The position numbers and the translations under genes were made by a program. Positions 45,014-53,428 of a stretch of 64,000 bases of DNA are shown here, in pieces. Position 1 is the stretch's first letter, and each line of letters begins with the position of its first letter. The notes beneath the pieces were generated by a model. The model saw nothing but the letters and a program-made list of their open reading frames with translations, searched no databases and was not told the DNA's origin. The DNA comes from Solobacterium moorei. Lineage in GTDB: Bacteria; Bacillota_I; Bacilli_A; Erysipelotrichales; Erysipelotrichaceae. The stretch covers positions 1,116,001-1,180,000 of the forward strand of contig NZ_AP028934.1 in the NCBI RefSeq assembly GCF_036323475.1, given 5' to 3'.

Positions 45014-45678
45014 TGAATTATACCTACATACTGGAATGTGAAGACCATACTTACTATACTGGTTGGACCAATGATTTAGAAAAAAGGTTTCAAGCCCATC
45101 TAAATGGAAAAGGGGCTAAGTATACAAAGTCACATCGTCCCTTACGCATCGCGTATTATGAAATGCATGTGACGAAGAAGGAAGCGATGCGAAGAGAGTG
45201 GAGGATCAAACAAATGACAAAGAAAGAAAAAGCACAGTTAATTAAAAGTCCATTAACAAATGTGGAATTATTTGATAAAGAGAAATTTAGGAGAGCAAAG
45301 TTTAACCGGGAATTACATATTCTCTATGCGCCAAGTAGTGGTAAGGTCATCATGGATATGAATGATGTGGCTGCGGAGATTTTATGCAAAGATGAAAAAT
45401 TTATCGAATTACCTGTGCAAAACAATGAGGATTGGGAAACGCATGAACCAGTTATCAACCGTAATGGCGATTCTTTCTCAGTAAATATTGCTAGCGATGA
45501 TCATCCGATGGATGGTAACCATCATATTGCCTTTGTGATTTTGCAATATGAAAAGGGTTATCGTGTTGTATATTTTGATGAAGGTGAAAAACCAGAAGTA
45601 AAGTTCTATCAAGATGAGCCAGTTATTGCGGTCTATGCATACTGTAATCAACATGGTCTTTGGTGCATTGAAGCATAA
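45013..45678 (+). CDS. GIY-YIG domain fused to a desulfoferrodoxin-like (superoxide reductase) domain
   Basis: A 221-residue protein with two unlike halves. Residues 1-80 are a GIY-YIG domain of the UPF0213 type: YTYILECEDHTYYTGWTNDL, R25, and REWRIKQ with the metal-binding glutamate at E62. Residues 100-221 resemble desulfoferrodoxin. The iron centre II ligands of superoxide reductase are matched: H144 (ETHEP), H164 and H170 (DHPMDGNHHI), C211 and H214 (CNQHGLW). The conserved lysine before the first histidine is threonine. The preceding desulforedoxin-like part (100-130) has lost its cysteine pairs except C125. The ATG overlaps the permease stop, so it ends the ABC operon. Whether both domains are active is unknown. 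Confidence 0.85.
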   Translation: MNYTYILECEDHTYYTGWTNDLEKRFQAHLNGKGAKYTKSHRPLRIAYYEMHVTKKEAMRREWRIKQMTKKEKAQLIKSPLTNVELFDKEKFRRAKFNRELHILYAPSSGKVIMDMNDVAAEILCKDEKFIELPVQNNEDWETHEPVINRNGDSFSVNIASDDHPMDGNHHIAFVILQYEKGYRVVYFDEGEKPEVKFYQDEPVIAVYAYCNQHGLWCIEA

Positions 45679-45688
45679 CAAAGACATA

Positions 45689-45717
45689 TTCAATTTACAG
45701 TGTGGCTGTGATACAAT
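45689..45717 (+). promoter_or_regulatory. Promoter of pnp
   Basis: TTCAAT at 45689-45694, 17 bases ending TGA, TACAAT at 45712-45717 (extended -10). Confidence 0.5.
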
Positions 45718-45768
45718 GGGAATGTTGAAAATTTGAAAAGTCGAGAACAGACAGAGGTTAGAAGAAAA

Positions 45769-47991
45769 ATGGAAAAGTACAAGAAGAGTTGGGAATTTCA
45801 TGGCCGTACATTGACAGTTGAAAACGGTGAAATTGCCAAGCAAGCAGGAGGTTCTGTAGTTATTCGTTATGCGGATACAACAGTACTGTCTACAGCAACA
45901 GCAAACAACCAAGCAAAGGATACAGATTTTTTCCCATTAACAGTTTTATATCAGGAAAAGATGTATGCTGCAGGTAAGATTCCTGGCGGATTTACACGTC
46001 GTGAAGGTAGACCGACAGAACATGCAACATTAACAGCGCGTTTAATTGATAGACCAATTCGTCCTTTATTCGCGGAAGGTTTCCGTAATGAAGTACAAAT
46101 CGTTAATACAGTATTATCATGCGATCCAGACGCTAGTTCTGAGATGGCATCCTTATTTGGCTCATCATTAGCACTATGTATTTCAGATATTCCATTCAAC
46201 GGACCGGTAGCTGGTGTAATGGTTGCGCGTGTCGATGGTGAATACATCATTAATCCAAGCGTTGAACAGGAAAAGAATTCTGATTTAAATGTAACAGTTG
46301 CTGGTACAAAGAATGCCATCAACATGGTCGAAGCAGGTGCTAAGGAAGTATCAGAAGAAGATATGCTCAAGGCCTTGATGATTGGTCATGATGCAATTAA
46401 GGAATTATGTGCAATTCAAGAAGAAGTTATCGCAGCGTGCGCAAAGGAAAAGATGGAAGTTTCTTTATATGAAATTAATCCCATTGTTAAGCAGTTGGTT
46501 GATGAAAAGGGTGCACAGCGTATTCGTGAAGCAGTTTCTATCAAGGGCAAACTTGAACGTTACGGCAAGATTGATGAATTGATTGCCGAAATGGAAGAAG
46601 AAGTTGCTAAGTTAGAATGGGAAGATGATAAGGCACGTGAGAAGGCTGTTAAACAAGCACATGAATATGGTGTTGAAGTTGAAGCAGGTGAAGTACGTCG
46701 TTTAATCTCTGAAGAAAAGATTCGTCCAGATGGACGTGGACTAGATGAACTTCGCCCGTTGGATTCACAGGTTGACTTACTACCACGTGTACACGGTTCT
46801 GCGATGTTCACTCGTGGTGAAACACAGGTATTATCTGTTACAACATTAGGTCCATTAAGCGATGCACAATTGATTGATGACTTAACAACAGAAACTGAAA
46901 AGAGATTCATGCACCAATATAACTTCCCACCATTCTCTGTTGGTGAAGTTGGACGTATGTCTTCTCCTGGACGTCGTGAAATTGGTCATGGTGCCCTTGG
47001 TGAAAGAGCTCTTTTACAGGTATTACCTACAGCAGAAGAGTTCCCATACGCAATTCGTACCTGTGCAGAAGTATTAGAATCAAATGGTTCATCTTCACAG
47101 GCAAGTATTTGTGCAGGCACAATGTCATTGATGGCTGCTGGTGTTCCTATTAAGGCGATGGTAGCTGGTGTGGCTATGGGTCTTATTACAGTTGGTGATA
47201 CATACTCTATCTTGACAGATATTCAAGGTATGGAAGACCACTATGGAGACATGGACTTTAAGGTGGCTGGTACACGGAACGGTATCACTGCTTTACAGAT
47301 GGATATCAAGGTAACTGGTATTTCTGAAGAAATCCTACGCGAAGCTTTAGCGCAAGCGCATAAGGGCCGTATGGAAATTTTAGACAATATGGAAACAGCA
47401 ATCTCCACGCCACGTGATCACGTATCTGAATGGGCACCAAAGATGGCTCAGATGATGATTCCAGTAGAGAAGATTCGTGTTGTTATCGGTAAGGGCGGCG
47501 AACAGATTGATAAGATTATCGCTGCTTGTGATGGCATCAAGATAGATATCACAGATGATGGTAAATGCGTATTCTATCATACAAAACAGGACATGATTGA
47601 TAAGGCAATGCAGATTGTTGGAGACTTGATTCGTGAAGCAAAGGTTGGCGACATTTATGATGCGACAGTATTAGAAGTACGTGAATCATTTGCCTTTGTA
47701 ACATTGTTCCCAGGAACTGATGCATTACTCCACGTAAGTGAGCTTGCTTGGACTCGTGTAGAGAAGATTCAAGATGCATTACACGTAGGTGATGTAATTA
47801 GGGTTAAGGTTACTGGTGTTGATGCAACAGGTAAGGTTAAGGTTTCTGCTAAGGAATGTCTAGAAAAGCCAGAAGGCTATGTAGAACCAAAGAAGAACTT
47901 TAAACCACAAGGTAAAGCAAATTTCCATAAAAAACGCGAAGGTGCTAACGTGGAACGCAGAGTTTTCAGAAAAAAAGAAAACGCTGAATAA
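45769..47991 (+). CDS. pnp: Polyribonucleotide nucleotidyltransferase (PNPase)
   Basis: A 740-residue phosphorolytic 3-prime exonuclease. Two RNase PH domains surround a helical domain, followed by KH (VIGKGGEQIDKI, about 575) and S1 (about 630-700), and a short basic tail. Catalytic-site sequences such as FTRREGRPTE and SPGRREIGHG are intact. The frame opens upstream to a TTG at 45733, but the ATG at 45769 matches the family. The AGAGG ribosome site is a little far, about 12 bases. Confidence 0.96.
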   Translation: MEKYKKSWEFHGRTLTVENGEIAKQAGGSVVIRYADTTVLSTATANNQAKDTDFFPLTVLYQEKMYAAGKIPGGFTRREGRPTEHATLTARLIDRPIRPLFAEGFRNEVQIVNTVLSCDPDASSEMASLFGSSLALCISDIPFNGPVAGVMVARVDGEYIINPSVEQEKNSDLNVTVAGTKNAINMVEAGAKEVSEEDMLKALMIGHDAIKELCAIQEEVIAACAKEKMEVSLYEINPIVKQLVDEKGAQRIREAVSIKGKLERYGKIDELIAEMEEEVAKLEWEDDKAREKAVKQAHEYGVEVEAGEVRRLISEEKIRPDGRGLDELRPLDSQVDLLPRVHGSAMFTRGETQVLSVTTLGPLSDAQLIDDLTTETEKRFMHQYNFPPFSVGEVGRMSSPGRREIGHGALGERALLQVLPTAEEFPYAIRTCAEVLESNGSSSQASICAGTMSLMAAGVPIKAMVAGVAMGLITVGDTYSILTDIQGMEDHYGDMDFKVAGTRNGITALQMDIKVTGISEEILREALAQAHKGRMEILDNMETAISTPRDHVSEWAPKMAQMMIPVEKIRVVIGKGGEQIDKIIAACDGIKIDITDDGKCVFYHTKQDMIDKAMQIVGDLIREAKVGDIYDATVLEVRESFAFVTLFPGTDALLHVSELAWTRVEKIQDALHVGDVIRVKVTGVDATGKVKVSAKECLEKPEGYVEPKKNFKPQGKANFHKKREGANVERRVFRKKENAE

Positions 47992-47998
47992 TCAATAA

Positions 47999-48022
47999 AA
48001 GAAGGCGTACAGCCTTCTTTTT
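47999..48022 (+). terminator. Intrinsic terminator after pnp
   Basis: AAGAAGGC/GCCTTCTT stem, loop GTACA, T tract. Confidence 0.85.
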
Positions 48023-48038
48023 CGGAGGAAAAGTAACT

Positions 48039-48692
48039 ATGCGTATGCGTAAAAAGAAATGGGCAGAACCATGGATTGAAGAACATCGTGATTTTGTCTA
48101 TCAAAACCCAGTAGAAAATAAAGGCAAATGGAAACAATTACTACAACGCGAAACATTACATTTAGAGATTGGTACTGGTAAAGGTGGATATCTTAACGGC
48201 ATGGCTAAACTTTATCCAAATGAAGCGTGGGTAGGAATTGAAAAAGATATTAGTGCGGGTGCAGTCGCTGCACGTCATGCAGTGGAAGAAGAAAATCCAT
48301 TACTAGAGAATAAGCGTTTTATCATTGCCAATGCCGAACAACTACAGGAGTGGTTTGCGACTGGAGAGGTTGATGTGATTCATTTGAACTTTTCTGATCC
48401 ATGGCCAAAGAAAGGCAATCATAAACGTCGTCTTAGCAGTGCGAAGTTTTTAGGGATGTATCGCGATATCTTAACAGAAGATGGATACATTCGCATGAAA
48501 ACAGATAATAAAGATCTATTTGAAGATTCAGTGTTGTATTTCTTACAGAATGATTTTACACTCACAGAATTCTCTGTAGACTTCCGTCGCAAAGAACATG
48601 CGGAAGATGTCATTACAGAGTATGAAACACGCTTTATGGAACTTGGTCAACCAATTTATCAACTTTGTGCCAAGCCATGCAGACATAAATAA
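48039..48692 (+). CDS. trmB: tRNA (guanine46-N7)-methyltransferase
   Basis: A 217-residue methyltransferase that makes m7G46 in the tRNA variable loop. Motif I is LEIGTGKGGYL, then GIEKDIS, and the family signature NFSDPWPKKGNHKRRL. CGGAGGAAAAG precedes the ATG. Length and motifs are normal. Confidence 0.95.
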   Translation: MRMRKKKWAEPWIEEHRDFVYQNPVENKGKWKQLLQRETLHLEIGTGKGGYLNGMAKLYPNEAWVGIEKDISAGAVAARHAVEEENPLLENKRFIIANAEQLQEWFATGEVDVIHLNFSDPWPKKGNHKRRLSSAKFLGMYRDILTEDGYIRMKTDNKDLFEDSVLYFLQNDFTLTEFSVDFRRKEHAEDVITEYETRFMELGQPIYQLCAKPCRHK

Positions 48693-48723
48693 ACTATGAT
48701 ACGATAATGCAAAGGGGTAAGAT

Positions 48724-49398
48724 ATGGGAAAGAAGATTTTAGCAATCCTATTATGTATTGTATTAACTGGTTGTACAAAGTCTAGTCAAGCCATGCAAGA
48801 AAGACTAGATCAAGAGATTGCAACAGTGAGTGCGTTACCTATCCCAAGTGCAAGTCATCGAAAACCATTCTATACTTACTATACAGAGCCATCGATTGGA
48901 CATTATCGTTCAACCGAGACGTCAAATGAGTTTAGCTATCAATCCACAAAGTTTGTGATGAACCTAAACGTACAAGCAATTATGGATTCTTCAACTGATA
49001 TTACGCAATCTATCTATACACAAAAGCCGATTGCGAAAAATACAGGAAGCTTTCAAAATATGCTAGATGAAACAGTAAGTTATGTATGCGAAATCTATCA
49101 GGTTGATCGTCATTATGCCGTATTTTTTACATCATCAGCAGTGAATTTGTTTGGGGTTTCAGATGTTGGCGGAGCAACAGAACTTGCGGGAAAAATGTAC
49201 TCTATTGCTCGTAGTGTCGTTGTGCGTAAAGATGTTGTTCTACAAGTATATACACATGAAAGTGCTATCAATTATGAAGGGGAAGCAATCAATCTTTATA
49301 AGGATATTGCGCCTGAAGAGGGTACCTTGCAAGAACTAATTGAGGATAAGACACGAATCGATAATAAAAAAGATAAGAATAAAATAACTGATAATTGA
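48724..49398 (+). CDS. Lipoprotein of unknown function
   Basis: A 224-residue predicted lipoprotein. The signal peptide MGKKILAILLCIVLTGC carries lipobox LTGC with C17 lipidated. The mature part begins with a charged helix, then SIGHYRSTETSNEFSYQS and a mixed alpha/beta body. The C-terminus is Lys/Asp-rich. I do not recognise the family. AAGGGGTAAG precedes the ATG. It follows trmB by about 30 bases without a terminator between, so co-transcription is likely. Confidence 0.75.
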   Translation: MGKKILAILLCIVLTGCTKSSQAMQERLDQEIATVSALPIPSASHRKPFYTYYTEPSIGHYRSTETSNEFSYQSTKFVMNLNVQAIMDSSTDITQSIYTQKPIAKNTGSFQNMLDETVSYVCEIYQVDRHYAVFFTSSAVNLFGVSDVGGATELAGKMYSIARSVVVRKDVVLQVYTHESAINYEGEAINLYKDIAPEEGTLQELIEDKTRIDNKKDKNKITDN

Positions 49399-49499
49399 TG
49401 AAAACATACTTAAAACGCGTTATTTTATGATAAGATATAACTTAACAAGGAAAGAGAAATAGAATAAAATACTATTGTATATAAGAAAGGATAGACCTT

Positions 49500-50342
49500 A
49501 TGCTCAAGAAATTACAAAACTTATTATTTGAGGATGATGATGAATTTGTAGAAGACAACACTGAAGCGGAACAAGTTTCAGCTTCTGCTCCAGTTAAACC
49601 TGCTGTACAACCGCAAGTAACTCCTGTAGAGGAGACAGCACAAATTCCAGTTAAGCCCGAGCCGGTTTCTGAGATTCCACCAGTACCAACAATTCCTGTT
49701 GAACCAGCACCTGTAAAGACATCCTCAGTATTTTTAGATAATGAACCTAAGAAGTCAACTATGATTAATCTTGATGATGAGGATAGCAAACCAGTAGAAA
49801 AGAAGCCAGCTGTTAAGTCTGAAGTAAAACGTGAAGAGGTTAAGCCTTCTAAGGAATACCGTTTTAATCCGGTTATCAGTCCTATTTTCGGTATTGATGA
49901 AAAAGATATGGATGCTGTAAAGACAACTACTTCTAAACTTACTGAGAAGGAAAAGGCTAAGTTTGAAAAGAATGTTACACCAATTCTTTCACCTATGTAT
50001 GGCATCGCTGTTGAAAAGCCAGTTAAGCCAGTTGTGAAGGTTGAAGAATCTGTTATGACTGAGACAGTGAAGAAGAGTGAGCCTGTAAAGATTCCATCAC
50101 CAACAATTGAGGATGAGATTCCAGAATTCTCATTGGATGATATTCTCAGCACTCGTGATCAAGAACCAAAGCAGGAAGAGGATGATTTGTTTGGTTCAAC
50201 AGCAACTTCTGAATTTGATTTTGGTAATGATGACCAATTATTCCCAAATCTAAGCTTTGGTGATTTGGAAAAAGAAACTGCTGAAGATAGCACAACGATT
50301 ATCTCTCGTTCAAGTTTGAACGATCATAGTTCACATAAATAG
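49500..50342 (+). CDS. Acidic disordered protein with repeated SPxxGI motif, upstream of murC
   Basis: A 280-residue protein with an amphipathic N-terminus (MLKKLQNLLFEDDDEF), a Pro/Val/Glu/Lys-rich middle and an acidic C-terminus. It looks largely disordered. Two similar short motifs stand out: NPVISPIFGI at 123-132 and TPILSPMYGI at 160-169. A third conserved-looking acidic patch is EIPEFSLDDIL near 200. No enzyme motif is present. The layout (possible membrane-binding helix, flexible linkers, short linear motifs) fits a scaffold or adaptor, and the neighbour murC suggests cell wall or division. AAGGATAGACC precedes the ATG. Function unknown. Confidence 0.8.
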   Translation: MLKKLQNLLFEDDDEFVEDNTEAEQVSASAPVKPAVQPQVTPVEETAQIPVKPEPVSEIPPVPTIPVEPAPVKTSSVFLDNEPKKSTMINLDDEDSKPVEKKPAVKSEVKREEVKPSKEYRFNPVISPIFGIDEKDMDAVKTTTSKLTEKEKAKFEKNVTPILSPMYGIAVEKPVKPVVKVEESVMTETVKKSEPVKIPSPTIEDEIPEFSLDDILSTRDQEPKQEEDDLFGSTATSEFDFGNDDQLFPNLSFGDLEKETAEDSTTIISRSSLNDHSSHK

Positions 50343-50348
50343 TTAATC

Positions 50349-50406
50349 AAAACGGTCGTTAATGTTTGAAAGAGATTCGCTTTCGATGTCGACCGTTTAT
50401 TTTTTG
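50349..50406 (+). terminator. Terminator with nested hairpin before murC
   Basis: AAACGGTCG pairs with CGACCGTTT around about 30 bases that contain a second hairpin (GAAAG/CTTTC). A run of T follows. The murC ribosome site lies directly after it, so it could also attenuate murC transcription. Confidence 0.7.
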
Positions 50407-50414
50407 GAGGTCTT

Positions 50415-51794
50415 ATGGAAAGATATACATTAGATTTTAATAAGCCAGTACATATCTTCTTTATTGGTATTGGTGGTATCAGTATGAGTGGTCTTGCAAA
50501 AGTGTTGGCAGATCGTGGTTTTCAGGTAAGTGGATCTGATAACCATGAAACAGAACTAACGAAGATGCTAGAACAACATGGTGCGAAAGTATTCTACGGT
50601 GGTCAAAAGGCGGAGAATATTACAGATGATATTGATGTAGTTGTATACACAGCTGCGATTCATCCAGATAATCCTGAATATGTGTCAAGCGTAGAAAAGA
50701 AAATTCCTATGATGACACGTGCAGAACTACTTGGCGAACTTATGGAAAACTACAAGCACAGTATCGCTGTCAGTGGTACACATGGTAAGACTACTACAAC
50801 ATCTATGTTGAGCTATATCTTGATGGCAGCTAATACAGATCCAACAATTAGTCTTGGTGGTATGCTTGCACATATTGGTGGCAATATTCGTGTCGGAAGA
50901 GGACAAACATTCTTAACGGAAGCTTGTGAATACACAAATAGTTTCTTAGAGCTTAAACCACTTGTTGGAATCATCTTAAACGTTGAAGCAGATCACTTAG
51001 ACTTCTTTAAGGATTTAGATGATATTCGTTTATCGTTTAGAAGGTTTGCATCTGGCATCAAAGAGGGTGGAACACTCGTTATCAATCATAGTATTCAAGA
51101 TAAAGAATATATTATTGGTGATTTTAAAGGTACAGTCATTACTTTTGGCGAAGATGGTGATATGCATGCAAGGAATATTGCATATGATGCATTAGGAAAC
51201 CCTGGCTTTGAGGTATATTACAAGGATGAAAAACTGGGTGATGTACAACTACTCGTTCCAGGTAAGCATAATGTAGATAATGCATTGGCTGCGATTGCGA
51301 CTGCATATAGCATCGGTATTGATTTTACTGCAATTAAACAAGGTCTAGTAAGCTATAGTGGTGTTGATCGTCGGTTCCAATATAAAGGTAAGTGTAATGG
51401 TGCAACAATCATCGATGACTATGCACATCATCCCCAGGAAATTGAAGCAACACTCAATGCCGCAAAACATTACCCACATAAAAAGTTGTATGTTGTATTC
51501 CAACCACATACGTATTCACGCACAATTGCGTTATTACCGGAATTCGCAAAGGCATTAGAGAATGCGGATGTCGTAATACTTGCGGAAATCTACGCAGCCC
51601 GTGAAGTGAATACAACAGGTGTTAGTGCAGAAGATATCTCGAAGTTAATGAATCAAAGTAAAGTAACATCATTCTACTTACCAACTTTTGAGGAAATTGT
51701 AGATTATCTACGTAGCCATCTTGAAGAAGGTGACCTATGTATTACCATGGGTGCTGGGAATGTCACAGATATTGGACCAAAATTAGTGAAATAA
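50415..51794 (+). CDS. murC: UDP-N-acetylmuramate--L-alanine ligase
   Basis: A 459-residue ligase adding the first alanine of the peptidoglycan stem. The N-terminal Rossmann domain starts FIGIGGISMSGLAKVL, ATP-binding GTHGKTTTTSML is near 115-126, EADHLDFF in the middle and DDYAHHPQEIEA at the start of the C-terminal domain. GGAGG precedes the ATG. It has no visible separate promoter downstream of the nested hairpin at 50349, so it may depend on read-through from the upstream gene. Confidence 0.96.
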   Translation: MERYTLDFNKPVHIFFIGIGGISMSGLAKVLADRGFQVSGSDNHETELTKMLEQHGAKVFYGGQKAENITDDIDVVVYTAAIHPDNPEYVSSVEKKIPMMTRAELLGELMENYKHSIAVSGTHGKTTTTSMLSYILMAANTDPTISLGGMLAHIGGNIRVGRGQTFLTEACEYTNSFLELKPLVGIILNVEADHLDFFKDLDDIRLSFRRFASGIKEGGTLVINHSIQDKEYIIGDFKGTVITFGEDGDMHARNIAYDALGNPGFEVYYKDEKLGDVQLLVPGKHNVDNALAAIATAYSIGIDFTAIKQGLVSYSGVDRRFQYKGKCNGATIIDDYAHHPQEIEATLNAAKHYPHKKLYVVFQPHTYSRTIALLPEFAKALENADVVILAEIYAAREVNTTGVSAEDISKLMNQSKVTSFYLPTFEEIVDYLRSHLEEGDLCITMGAGNVTDIGPKLVK

Positions 51795-51801
51795 CATTTA
51801 G

Positions 51802-51828
51802 CCGGTTGGATAAAACCAATCGGTTTTT
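51802..51828 (+). terminator. Intrinsic terminator after murC
   Basis: CCGGTTGG/CCAATCGG 8-bp stem (one G-U), loop ATAAAA, five T. Confidence 0.82.
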
Positions 51829-51927
51829 GTTTTGTTGATGATAATCGTCAAACATCATATAATGAACATAAATAAAAGTAATACCATCCTTAGATTGCAT
51901 TCATTCTCACTTAATATAGGAGGATTT

Positions 51928-52197
51928 ATGAAATATAAAGTCTTTGAGTATGCAGGATATATCTGTATTTTAGTGTCTTATATCATTGCGACTTTAGCCC
52001 AGAGGGCAGAAGGTGTTTTTGTGGTGATTGGATTAGTTGCTTCATTAGGATTGTTGTTAGGTTCTATTATTTGCTATGTGTTATATCGCAAATATAATCC
52101 AAATAAAACTACGATATTCAAAAATAAAGCGGAACTTTTGATTCTTGTAATTCCTTTCATAATTGTGATTTTAGTACTGATATCGCTACGTAAATAA
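51928..52197 (+). CDS. Small membrane protein, three hydrophobic segments
   Basis: An 89-residue protein with hydrophobic stretches at about 9-24, 30-50 and 67-85 and a short basic loop YRKYNPNKTT. No family is recognised. The frame extends upstream to 51832, but AGGAGG lies just before the ATG at 51928, so the short form is the gene. It sits between the murC terminator and a promoter, thus probably monocistronic. Its own promoter is not obvious. Confidence 0.65.
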   Translation: MKYKVFEYAGYICILVSYIIATLAQRAEGVFVVIGLVASLGLLLGSIICYVLYRKYNPNKTTIFKNKAELLILVIPFIIVILVLISLRK

Positions 52198-52300
52198 TGA
52201 ATCTAGTTTTATGTAGATAATTGCATCAAATACTTCAAATATAGTACTAAAAATAGAAATATCTGATTTATTAGTATTTTTTCGAAAGCGCATTCTATTA

Positions 52301-52329
52301 TTGAAAACTTTTTCATAAATGACTATAAT
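52301..52329 (+). promoter_or_regulatory. Sigma-A promoter before the DUF948-like gene
   Basis: TTGAAA at 52301-52306, 17 bases, perfect TATAAT at 52324-52329. The region 52198-52300 shows nothing else. Confidence 0.8.
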
Positions 52330-52349
52330 GTTGGAAAGAGGTAATCAAT

Positions 52350-52739
52350 ATGGATCAATTGATACAGGATTTACAAATCGTATGTACACAACTATTACCA
52401 ATCATAGGAGCGGTAGTTTTGGTCTTTTTGTGTATCCTATTACGAAAGGTGTGGCAGACAGTCGATGTTTTAAGGAAAACAATCGAAGGTTTGGATCCTA
52501 CACTACGTTTAGTAGATAAGAGTATCGAGAAGGTTCAAGCACCGCTAGATACTGTTGCCAAATACAGCAAAACCTTTGATAAGGTTCATGACAAGACATC
52601 TGCTGCGATTGGCAAGATGACAGATTTTGCAAATGATAAGTTAGATTCTTTAAAAGAAACAATCAAAACTGGTGTAAATCCAGAGGATGATCTTCCTGCT
52701 CAAGTTCAGGAAGTTGAAAAGGAGACTACAAATGGCTGA
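52350..52739 (+). CDS. Membrane-anchored DUF948/YtxG-like protein
   Basis: A 129-residue protein with one membrane segment at about 13-33 (LLPIIGAVVLVFLCILL) followed by a long amphipathic helical region with regularly spaced aspartates and leucines, and an acidic tail. This fits the DUF948 group of general-stress-type proteins, in which an N-terminal anchor carries a coiled coil. AAGAGG precedes the ATG. It overlaps the next gene by eight bases, so the two are co-translated. Confidence 0.7.
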   Translation: MDQLIQDLQIVCTQLLPIIGAVVLVFLCILLRKVWQTVDVLRKTIEGLDPTLRLVDKSIEKVQAPLDTVAKYSKTFDKVHDKTSAAIGKMTDFANDKLDSLKETIKTGVNPEDDLPAQVQEVEKETTNG

Positions 52740-53418
52740 TGAATTAAAGAAAGATGAAAAATCTACATTCAACGAGTTTGATGACAGCACTGAGCCTATT
52801 GAATCAATTCAAAAGACTGTTGAGGATCTCAAACGTAAAATTCAAGAATTAAGTACGGAAGAAGAAGGAAAGACTACAACTGAAGAAACTTCTGAAAAGG
52901 AAGATGAACAGTTTAAGATTCCTGATTTTATTGCACCGCATGCGGAAACATTACAGCAGATGAAAGATACAACTGTTAAGACTTTTAATACGGTCAAAGA
53001 GGAAGTTGTCGATAAGACAAAGAAGGCGGCGTCTGTCGTAAAGGAAAAGGCAGAAAAGCTCAATGAAAACGAAGATATTCGTAAAACATTAGATTATATT
53101 AAAAAGAATGCAACTAAGGCTTATGATACAGCGATGATTAAACTTGATGAGATTAAGCAAGAACCTAAAGTGAAGGAAGTATCTGATAAAGCAAGCGATG
53201 CTTATCAACAAGCCAAGGATTATATCGTACCTAAGACAAAAGAAATCACAAATGTTATCAAGGATACAACGCAAAAGACAATTACAAAGGTAAATGATTT
53301 TGTAAATCGTCCAGATGTGCAGGATACGATACAAAAAGTGAAGGATACTACAAAAAAAGCTGTAGATAAGAGTATTGAAACAGTAAGAAATATGATTCAT
53401 TCAAAGGATGAGAAGTAG
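52732..53418 (+). CDS. Helical repeat protein (LEA/apolipoprotein-like)
   Basis: A 228-residue, very charged helical protein. The N-terminal 60 residues are acidic. From about residue 80 it has loosely repeated 11-residue-like units such as KDTTVKTFNTVKEEVVDKTK, AYDTAMIKLDEIK and DTTKKAVDKSIETV, typical of LEA-like or apolipoprotein-type amphipathic helices. No signal peptide or membrane segment. The start is ATG 52732, after AAAAGGAG. It overlaps the DUF948-like gene, with which it may form a membrane-associated pair. Confidence 0.7.
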   Translation: MADELKKDEKSTFNEFDDSTEPIESIQKTVEDLKRKIQELSTEEEGKTTTEETSEKEDEQFKIPDFIAPHAETLQQMKDTTVKTFNTVKEEVVDKTKKAASVVKEKAEKLNENEDIRKTLDYIKKNATKAYDTAMIKLDEIKQEPKVKEVSDKASDAYQQAKDYIVPKTKEITNVIKDTTQKTITKVNDFVNRPDVQDTIQKVKDTTKKAVDKSIETVRNMIHSKDEK

Positions 53419-53428
53419 GAGGTATACG

